In this document: piece by piece, positions 21,576 through 28,557 of the stretch
Layout of the letters: every line of letters starts with the position of its first letter
How positions within the stretch are numbered: position 1 is the first letter of the stretch
NCBI GenBank assembly: GCA_014885115.2
Contig: WKLE02000178.1
Location: forward strand, 33,076-61,632
DNA length: 28,557 nt
From: Asterionellopsis glacialis
Taxonomy: Eukaryota; Bacillariophyta; Plagiogrammaphyceae; Rhaphoneidales; Asterionellopsidaceae
Direction of reading: 5' to 3'
The notes under the pieces: generated by a model
What the model was told of the DNA's origin: nothing
What the model saw: the letters and a program-made list of their open reading frames with translations, nothing else
Database searches by the model: none
Made by a program: the position numbers and the translations under genes

Positions 21576-22314
21576 TCAAGTATTTATGTGTAATTCTTAA
21601 GGAGGATGGATTGGTATATATATATTTAATGTTAGCAATTATTTCAAAAAAATATGCCAGCTAGAAAAGGGCATTTCAGAAGTCAGACCTCTCAGCCTAG
21701 CTGTTACTCTACACCAGCTTGTTGAGTTGCTGCTGGCTGAATACAAAGTACCTTGTTGCATGTTTTTACTACAAGTTTCCTAGCTTTCTGTTTTAAAATC
21801 CATATGATTTAGTTAGAATCAACTTAATCAAAACAGAATCTCTTTCTCCAAGATTTTTTGTGCTTGAAATGGAATTTTGAAAAATGTCATGTTTTCTTGT
21901 AGAAGCGGCACAATCCATTTTTTTGACATCAATGAGATTCTTACATCAATTGCCCCCCAGCAACTGAAATCATTTTTTGATATCCATTTGCTGATGCAGC
22001 AGCCTTCCTCATCCTCCACAGAATCTGAAACCACAATTTGGATACTGGCAATTGACATTTGTTGTTGCATTCAACTGCCATACCTACAAAAATCATAATG
22101 ATCAAAGAAATAGTAGTATACCTACCAAGACTAGCAGCAAAACCAAGGCTCATGACAATGACTGTCAGTGATCAAATGCCACCCTAACTGGTCGCATAAG
22201 GTAGTCAAAGAGTCAAGCTTCTTGTATTCTTTAAATTGCATAATTGTGGGGTCATAAACAGTGAAGGATATAGTAAACCTTGACATTCAGAAAGAACAAC
22301 AACAAACCATCCTG

Positions 22315-22874
22315 TGCAGAGTTGTTCCAGGATTAGGTGGACCAGTCCAGTACTAGACTGTGACATAGAATTTTTTTTGATCAAATTAATCAAACCTAGT
22401 AATTTTACGTGTTATTTTTTTGTGAGGATGGAAGGATGTACCATTTTACAGTACCAATGGAACCATACTGGTGGTTGTTAGTTAAAAATGGCTGGTTGTT
22501 GAGAAATCAGTACCACAAACAGCACCATTTTGCAAGATTGATCGGAAGAGATCTGGGTGCAACAGCCAATTTTTGTCAGTTGGGTGAGCCTGCAATGCCC
22601 AAAAGTGCACCGGTCAGGTCATCATTGTATTCAATTCCAATACAAGTTGACTGTGCCATAATATGATGTATTCATGTATGTATATATACAGGGTATATAT
22701 TCCAGCAGTATAAACGTATTGAAATATGAATGCATATACAACAATTTTTCAAAGTATATAAAATTATACATTCATAAATATGTTCATAATTTAAAAATAT
22801 GAATTTTGGATCTAGGTGGAGTCTACAGACCAAATGTCACAAGTTGGTCCATCTAATCCTGGAACAACTCTGCA
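22315..22874. repeat. Inverted repeat, 30-bp arms with one mismatch
   Basis: The arm at 22315-22344 (starting TGCAGAGTTGTTCCAGGATT) is the reverse complement of 22845-22874 with one mismatch in 30. Inside the arms, TGTGACAT at 22359-22366 and ATGTCACA at 22834-22841 are also complementary, so the arms extend inward with a small insertion. The interior is about 500 bp and very AT-rich toward its right. It may be a foldback element or two oppositely oriented fragments of one older repeat. Confidence 0.75.
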
Positions 22875-23149
22875 AGAAGGAGGAGGAGGAAATACACCAA
22901 TACTAGGTTCTTCTTTTTTACAAATTTGACTCATAGCCTTTTAACCTCTAGATAATATGTAGTATTGGATCATATTGATACAAGTTATCTGGTAGTTATC
23001 CATTGCATTATTAGATAAAATATAGTGCTGGGTAGGATGAAAGAAGAATGAATACAATGGCTTTCATCTTAAAACAAAAAGGATATTGTTGGTGTAACAT
23101 TTGACAGTTGATTTCTTTGTTGTGCACATTGTATCTCATGCAGTCTCTT

Positions 23150-23600
23150 GAAAATCCAACTGAACAACACAAGCACAACAATAACCTACCCTTTCATTAT
23201 GATTCTATTTGAAAATCTATTCCACAATGATAGACTATGTTAACATTTTAAGATTTATCATGAAGGAACTACATGCAAGTTCTTGGTTTTTGAACATAAC
23301 AATATAAATTATAAATGTACATTTTAAATCCAACTAAAGATGCATGCATCATATTAAACAAGCAGAAAAAAAAGCTATACAAACAACAATCAACAATAAG
23401 CACCTTTACTATAATTCTATAGAACATTTCATTCTACAATGATAGTAGACAACACCAAGAATACACTGTCAAATACTCTAAATGTGTGAAACAAGTTTTT
23501 GAGGGGGTGACAATATAATCCTTAAATCCAACCAAAAATAACAACAATACAAGCACAAACAATTCCTTTCATATTCAGAATTTATTAAATTAAGAAAATA
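23150..23600. repeat. Diverged tandem repeat array, about three units of 160-215 bp
   Basis: Similar blocks recur: CAACAATAACCTACCCTTTC near 23177, CAACAATAAGCACCTTTACT near 23391 and ACAAGCACAAACAATTCCTT near 23549. Each is followed by an ATTCTAT-like stretch; in the first two a CTACAATGATAG/CCACAATGATAG block and then AAATCCAACTAAA/AAATCCAACCAAA follow. Similarity is partial and seen by eye; the third unit is incomplete. The stretch is strongly AT-rich and non-coding. Confidence 0.45.
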
Positions 23601-24129
23601 TTAAACTAGTGAACTAAACAATAAACATATTCATCATTGTTGTGGTGCTTTCTTGTGCAGGAAATGTGTATGGTGTTCAGTACTCTCATCTGTATGCAGC
23701 TCTGCTCACTTCCTGTAGAAAAGGCCACATAGGAGACCCACAAACAACAAAAATGATGATATCATAAATAAACCAGTACTGGTACTGTAGGACCCATGTG
23801 AGAAAGACACACAGTTCAGCCACTTTTTCTGGGGTCGTACATAGCAAAAACTAATTTTTCTGCATGGGTACATGAGCATATATAATGTACATATAACAAA
23901 AATAATTCTATATTGTTGCGTAGAATACATCTTGAATATACGACTTGAAATTTTTTGTGAAGTTAAAAAAGGGGTACAAAAGTATGCAAATATGCAATAT
24001 TTTTGTGTACTGTACAACATTTTCACTGGGAAATGCTTGTAATTCTATGCTATCATCACTCACAAAATTCCATGGAAATCATTAAAATAACAAATAAAAA
24101 ACTAAAATAAATTATACATACTACCCTAG

Positions 24130-25590
24130 TTGAGATCTATCATGGATTCTAAAAAATTTAGAAAACAACTTGAGTCAGCATTAGGGGCACCTTCTGGTAC
24201 TGGATTCACACCTATATGTACGGCTCCCATCTCTGTTGCAAATACCACTTTCTGCATGTGCTAGGAGGCATGCCCTGGTTTCATTTCCTTGACGAGCAAG
24301 AGCAGAAGCCTCTGTCTAAACTTGCTTGTCATTATTTACATCAAAAGCCTCTGCAAATTCATCAGCTGAATTCCTTCAGTACAAATGTATTCAAATACTG
24401 ATGATCATTGAAAAATCACAATCCCACTAATAAGGGTCATCAAAACAATTCTGAGGTACCTTCTTCCATCTGTCTTCCCCTTCCTGCTCCTCTTTGCTTT
24501 GGGCAAAGGGGATCCCTGCCAAATTGCTGCTTTGCCATATGAGGTGTTCAACACGAATCTTGGAAGTTGAATCTCCCTGACAAGCCAAGTTCCATGTGCA
24601 TAAAGAGTACGCACATGCAAAAATTGACTTGGGGGTCCCTCTTTTTACACACCACCTATTGAACTTCTTGTACAGCAGGGGACAGGTAAGTTCCCATTTT
24701 CCATCCTCTATGTTTCCTTCACCAGCTTGTCTAGTAGCTTCATTGGCAGTACGCTTGACTCCCTTTAAGATTTCAGAAACATCTTGAAAGCGGTCATTGT
24801 CCATATTTTAGATGTATTTACAAAACAAAAATGAAATTGCTGATTGCATGCTCTTGTACCCTTGTGGTTTATATAAACTACCATCCTTCTATCTTTTGCT
24901 GCATAGATAATTTCCCACAACATCAGCAGTTATCATGTCAGGTTTGATTGTTGTGCATAAGAGGGGATTACCCTTTGAACCAAGGCTCTTCCTGATAAAG
25001 GGTCTCAAAATTTTGTTCAAGTAATACATTGATTTCCGTGCTTGTTTTTCTGTATCAGTGAGTCCGTCCTTGTCCCATCTCCTACAGATTCTCATGGGGA
25101 TGGGAGAGCTTACATAAAAAGCTCTGTCAGATTGTAAAAAAAATCAGTATCAAGAATAGACTTGTACTTGGAATGAATGAAAAAAAAAGCTACAGGATAA
25201 AATGCTCAAGCTTGTGCTTGTAAAATGTGTTGTTAGATCTTGTATCTTTTTTAACAGCTTCAAGATTCATTTTAGAACGAACCTCCTCCAAACTTAGCTG
25301 TTCAACAATGTACCTTGTGCTTGTTTCATTGCATTTGGATACAGATGCCTGTGTTTTATCTTCAATGGCATTGATTTGTTCTTCTTGGGTGTAGCAGTTT
25401 TGTGGTATTTACGACTGTTTTTTTGTTCACATTCAAAACAACAAGGACGATTATTATATAGGAGTCATCTCCTACGATTTCGACACCACATATGGCATGT
25501 ATGTGGCGTCGATAATCAGGGCACTTGTGCGTTGAGGCTGCTGGGGTGCCAAGAATGCGCTGGCTCTTAGCGGCACATTCCATCGTCGAT
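24130..25590 (-). pseudogene. Broken mobile-element-like gene: zinc-finger-like part and tyrosine-recombinase-like part
   Basis: Read from high to low coordinates, several minus-strand fragments follow each other in different frames. 25583-25362 encodes ECAAKSQRILGTPAAS..CPDYRRHIHAICGVEIVGDD; a shifted frame near 25440 adds CFECEQKNSRKY, together resembling a CxxC/HxxxC zinc finger with two Cys lost. 25380-25200 (YTQEEQINAIEDKTQAS) and 25095-24889 (SMYYLNKILRPFIRKSLG..MITADVVGNYL) look coding. 24804-24427 encodes a 125-residue stretch with SIFACAYSLCTWNLACQGDS and GIPFAQSKEEQEGED, which resembles, from memory, the tyrosine-recombinase-like proteins common in stramenopile genomes (TWNLxCRxxxT..H..W). 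In that reading the presumed catalytic Arg is Gln and the downstream H-R-Y part is missing. A last fragment at 24260-24138 ends FLNFLESMIDLN. Stops and frame changes between pieces indicate decay, though unrecognised introns could join some of them. Confidence 0.5.
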
Positions 25591-26082
25591 ACCGAACTGT
25601 CGAGAAAATTCCGAGAAAGAAACGGAAGAAAATTTGTGCGTCAGTATCGAGACCCCACCAATTATGGGAGTCGTGTGCTTGAATTTTTGCATAATTATTT
25701 TCCTACGTAAATTCCTATGTAGTATTATTTCCGATCTGCGCAGACCGGAAAAAGCGGTAGTGGAGATATTCGGTTCTTTTGCAAAAAAAAATTACTTAGC
25801 AACCATTTTTTCCGAGCTTATTTACGCTATGTCTACGAAAATGCCTAGGTCCTAGTTTTATTATAAATCCCGTAACCACCGTCTGTTCCCTTTGGGCTCA
25901 GGCGCTCTAGCGGTGTAAAAAATAATAATGTTGTCTTTCTAATCGAGGAGGAGCCACCAAAAGCGAAGGCGAATCATTATCTCAGAGCCGCACAGACAAT
26001 AGGTCCTCTCTAGAGTTTAACCTAGGACTCGTGTAGTCCCACTGTCTGTAACTGCGATATCACAAAGCTTCTCTATCTCTCT
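25591..26082. promoter_or_regulatory. Upstream region of the CRAL-TRIO-like gene
   Basis: These 492 bp lie between the decayed element and the start codon at 26083. Base composition becomes more balanced than in the region to the left, with GC-richer patches at 25725-25765 and 25875-26060, fitting a promoter and 5' untranslated region. No specific element could be assigned. Confidence 0.35.
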
Positions 26083-27218
26083 ATGCTCTTTCCCGCAACT
26101 TCGTGGCTGCCATCATGGCTTCAGTCAACACCGGACTTGACCTACGATCAGACTTTGAAAGAATATAGTTCCCTGCAATTGGAAGATCAACAGCAAATCA
26201 CTCGAGAACTTTACGGGATAGATTTTGAAGATAGGATACAAGAGACTCCCGAGTTTATTTCTTACAAACTGGGCCGTCTTGAAGAAGAACTGGATAAAAT
26301 TGTCGAAAAGGAGACGTATGAGACAGCCTTGTTTATCATGTACGATTATGTTCAGAGTAAAAAGTTTCGACTTGCATTTCTCAGGGCTGATCGTTTTGAT
26401 GAACATGCAGCTGCTAGACGTATTTGTACTTTCTGGGATCGTAAATTAAAATTGTTTGGGGCTGCTTCAGCCTTTAAAGAAGAGATAAGCATCTTTGACT
26501 TTAAGGATGAAGATTTCGAAGCCTTATTGAATGGTGGAGGGCGATTTCTTGGTTTGGATGCTTCTGGGCGTGGAATCTTTCAAACTTGCCGAAAATATCA
26601 GGACATGAGGTTGTCTCACGTAGAAAGTATGGTAAGTCCAGTATTAGAACTGGATCCAAGCACTAATTTTTTGTTCACACGAGTGCAATTCAAGGCTAAC
26701 TTCTCTTCCTTATCTTTGTTAAACAGGAACGTTTGTATTGGTTTGTTTGCCACCACGCTGTTTTTCAGAGCGAGCATTCTGAGAGCATCCAGAAGAATGG
26801 TTTTATTTGGTTAAGTAGCGACGGAAGAAACGAAGGCGACGACGTACCTACATATTCAACTCTTCTTCGAGCTAAATACATGTCATCCATGGGTCATCAC
26901 GATAGTACATACGCTTTCCCTTGCCGATTTGTAGCGATTCACGGCTTTTTCAATCACCTCTTTTTTTTAGAAATCGAACAATGTCTTTCCTTGATGAATC
27001 GTGCTTCTCGACTTCGGGCAAAAGTATATAATATCGATAATACGCAAGAGAACCTGAGAAGCCTTGCTGATTTTGGATTGCTGTCTGAAATGGTTCCCAA
27101 AGAGATCGGAGGGGCGCTTGACTTTGACTGGCAAAATTATCTAAGAGAAAGGATCGAAGAATCAGAAGTTCCCCCAGAAAGATATGACTTTGCGAAGCGT
27201 TTACTGAATGCAAAGTAA
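26083..27218 (+). CDS. CRAL-TRIO-like (Sec14-type) lipid-binding domain protein, two exons
   Basis: Exon 1 is 26083-26631, intron 26632-26726 (GTAAGT..ACAG, 95 bp, phase 0), exon 2 is 26727-27218; the product is 346 residues. The helical part YDYVQSKKFRLAFLRADRFDEHAAARRICTFWDRKLKLFG resembles the CRAL-TRIO N-terminal helices. The rest follows the layout of the large diatom family of CRAL-TRIO-like proteins: GRFLGLDASGRGIF, then PCRFVAIHGFFN, and RLRAKVYNIDNTQENLRSLADFGLLSEMVP near the C-terminus. Such domains bind and move small lipids or other hydrophobic ligands; ligand and location are unknown. No clear signal or transit peptide is seen. The intron removes an in-frame extension that would otherwise end at 26814. 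Assignment is by pattern memory; a profile comparison would settle it. Confidence 0.7.
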
Positions 27219-27663
27219 CATGTTTGATTGGAGTGATATGATATGGTACGCGCATTTGGTATGATGTAGACCACACTTGCTATATAATAAACAGATCATA
27301 TAATAAACAGACCCCGTTAGGTGGAAATGAATTCGGAAGTATTTGTGCCTATCATTAGTACACCTATGACCACATTGTTGACGTTCGGGTAATTAAATGC
27401 AAAATTGAAAAAGTCTTTTGCATTATGTATGACTGTCTTTGGTTGTGAAAGTAGGTCCTATGATGGAAGCTCATCAGATGAGTTTGAGACGCAATGAAGA
27501 AACAATTTCTTATTTGCTTGGGTCCCAGCAACAAGAAATTCAATGGCGTACCATGACTTACAATAAACATATACATATTAAGCCTTAATTTTGAATTTTT
27601 TTATGGATTGCAAAGCAAGCCCCCCCAAACCGCCCCCATCAACCCGTTTATCTCCAGAAAGAA
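27219..27663. other. Convergent intergenic region, no gene
   Basis: These 445 bp lie between two genes that end toward each other and hold both 3' flanks. A short imperfect duplication (CATATAATAAACAGA-like at about 27280 and 27297) and a run of seven C near 27620 are the only visible structures. Confidence 0.5.
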
Positions 27664-28557
27664 TTATCTTCCACGAAGAGCTCTCTTTCCTTTTCTATTC
27701 TTTCTGGCACCAGTACGCTTTCCACCCCGTTGGTTACTTGTCTTGCCCCCATATCTACTAGACTTCCCTAAGGTGGTTTTAGAATATTTCTGAGTTCCAA
27801 AGCCATTTGAATTACTGCTCAAGTTTTTACCGAACTTTCCGCCGCCTTTGCCATAACCGTATCCTTTACTGTTGTTCTTTCCACCGAACTTGTAATTACC
27901 CTTGCTACTATTTCCGGGACTGTACCTATTACCTTTCTTTGATTTTCCACCACCCTTACCATTTTTCCCACCACCACGATAATCAAATTTATCATACACG
28001 TTTAATCTCCCATCATTTCCCTTTCCTTTTCCTTTGCCCTTGCCCTTACCACAATGCTCGTTGTCATAGAGTTGGACCAGGGCACCAACACACCTGCTAA
28101 TTTCCGAACCCTTGGCATCATGTTTTGGTACTCTGACAATACGAGTAAGTATACTTTCGTTACCAGAAGCATCTACAGCACTTGCTTCAACAGTGTACGT
28201 ATGGCCAGCATCGGCACGAAAACAAACTTTGTCCAAATGTTCGTCATAAACACAGTCTGGACAGAAACCACTATCATGATCAATTGGACTTGATTGACAT
28301 CCAAGGTACGTGATTTTCGGTTTGTCACAGTTGTCGGTCGCATGGAACAAAGATGATACCGACTCACAGTAAAATTTATCATTTGGCGGCCAAATACAAA
28401 TAGGTCTTTCCTTGTCTTGTACTGGCGGAGTGTTATCAATGACAACAAAGTTGGTAGTACAGGACTCAGGAGCATTGCCATTTGTGTCCATAGCAGAAAA
28501 GTTGATGATAGTCTGACCAATTCCTACCACAGTTCCGGGAGGAGGGAACTGACCTTG
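27664..28557 (-). CDS. HYR/Ig-like repeat protein with Gly/Lys/Ser-rich basic tail, 5' end beyond window
   Basis: The reading frame is open to the right edge, so only the last 297 residues are seen and the N-terminus is missing. The visible part starts inside a hyalin-repeat (HYR) module: PPPGTVVGIGQTIINFSAMD..GNAPESCTTNFVVIDNTPP, the usual PxG..vGxT.v.ytAtD.xGN..C.f.V.V.D.xPP pattern. A second Ig-like module follows, with CIWPPNDKFYC and DNCDKPKITYLGC, then VEASAVDASGNES. These modules are extracellular adhesion folds. From GKGKGKGKGKGND on, about 135 residues are dominated by Gly, Lys, Ser, Asn and Tyr and end in RKGKRALRGR. Such a basic, low-complexity tail recalls silica- or polysaccharide-associated proteins of diatom walls, but this is compositional only. 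The GTG at 28530 is an internal Val codon, not a start. Confidence 0.75.
   Translation of the reverse strand, partial: QGQFPPPGTVVGIGQTIINFSAMDTNGNAPESCTTNFVVIDNTPPVQDKERPICIWPPNDKFYCESVSSLFHATDNCDKPKITYLGCQSSPIDHDSGFCPDCVYDEHLDKVCFRADAGHTYTVEASAVDASGNESILTRIVRVPKHDAKGSEISRCVGALVQLYDNEHCGKGKGKGKGKGNDGRLNVYDKFDYRGGGKNGKGGGKSKKGNRYSPGNSSKGNYKFGGKNNSKGYGYGKGGGKFGKNLSSNSNGFGTQKYSKTTLGKSSRYGGKTSNQRGGKRTGARKNRKGKRALRGR

Larger units (their letters stand above)
15782..24129. other. Gene-poor, AT-rich repeat-bearing region
   Basis: About 8.3 kb with no ORF longer than roughly 90 codons and no family signature on either strand. It contains the minisatellite at 16055, diverged repeat pairs (17181/17520, 18151/21347, 23150-23600), an inverted repeat (22315/22845) and homopolymer stretches (A-rich at 16240-16275). 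Base composition is visibly AT-rich, lowest around 22660-22830 and 23220-23640. Possible coding relics, too weak to call, include a 60-codon stop-free stretch at 21601-21783 (plus; LEKGISEVRPLSLAV) and a frame at 19660-19840 (plus) with CPICNSLDRTCHHC. Decayed mobile elements are the most economical explanation; unannotated noncoding transcripts cannot be excluded. Confidence 0.6.

Noticed and set aside
22409..22666. 85-codon ORF in the AT-rich block
   Set aside because: Lies inside the inverted repeat interior, no recognisable pattern, and no flanking coding sequence.
27807..28100. Plus-strand Tyr/Cys/His-rich ORF opposite the Gly/Lys tail
   Set aside because: Antisense reading of Gly/Lys codons gives this biased composition; the minus strand is the coding one.

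Overview
The window reads as nuclear DNA of a diatom or close stramenopile relative. Genes are spread on both strands with no operon logic, and most are split by short GT..AG introns of about 95-200 bp. One protein carries a signal peptide followed by an STTAFLPP stretch resembling the ASAFAP motif of diatom plastid proteins. Other families typical of diatom genomes are present: a RAP protein with many F-K-x-Q-E-L-x-N-x-x-W-A-x-A-T repeats, a CRAL-TRIO-like protein, and an Ig/hyalin-repeat secreted protein with a Gly/Lys tail. I cannot name the species.

Left part (1-10.3 kb). A two-exon centromeric histone H3 candidate (CenH3/CENP-A type, minus strand) is divergent from a secreted class 3 lipase. 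Next, on the minus strand, is a papain/cathepsin-B-like protein that appears to have lost its catalytic Cys and Asn. It is divergent from a two-exon, 1141-residue, probably plastid-targeted RAP protein with 13 visible helical repeats. A three-exon secreted SASA-type carbohydrate esterase lies on the minus strand.

Middle (10.3-15.8 kb). A three-exon mitochondrial 2-oxoglutarate dehydrogenase E1 gene has a 44-base run of N in its presequence. Behind it is a cluster of GTACC(A/T)GGTAC palindromes, then two identical tRNA-Trp(CCA) genes 419 bp apart.

Gene-poor block (15.8-26.1 kb). About 10 kb of AT-rich DNA has no convincing intact gene. It holds an 11-bp minisatellite (8 perfect units), three diverged direct-repeat families, a 30-bp inverted repeat pair, and at its right side a broken minus-strand coding relic (zinc-finger-like part plus a part resembling the tyrosine-recombinase proteins of stramenopile mobile elements).

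Right end (26.1-28.6 kb). A two-exon CRAL-TRIO-like gene (plus) converges on a HYR/Ig-like protein with a long basic Gly/Lys/Ser tail (minus), cut by the window edge.

The genes do not form one pathway. They cover chromosome segregation, lipid hydrolysis, plastid RNA handling, sugar-ester cleavage, the TCA cycle, lipid binding and a possible wall/adhesion role. All exon joins were derived by hand from splice consensus, frame continuity and protein-family continuity; no alignment or transcript data were available.
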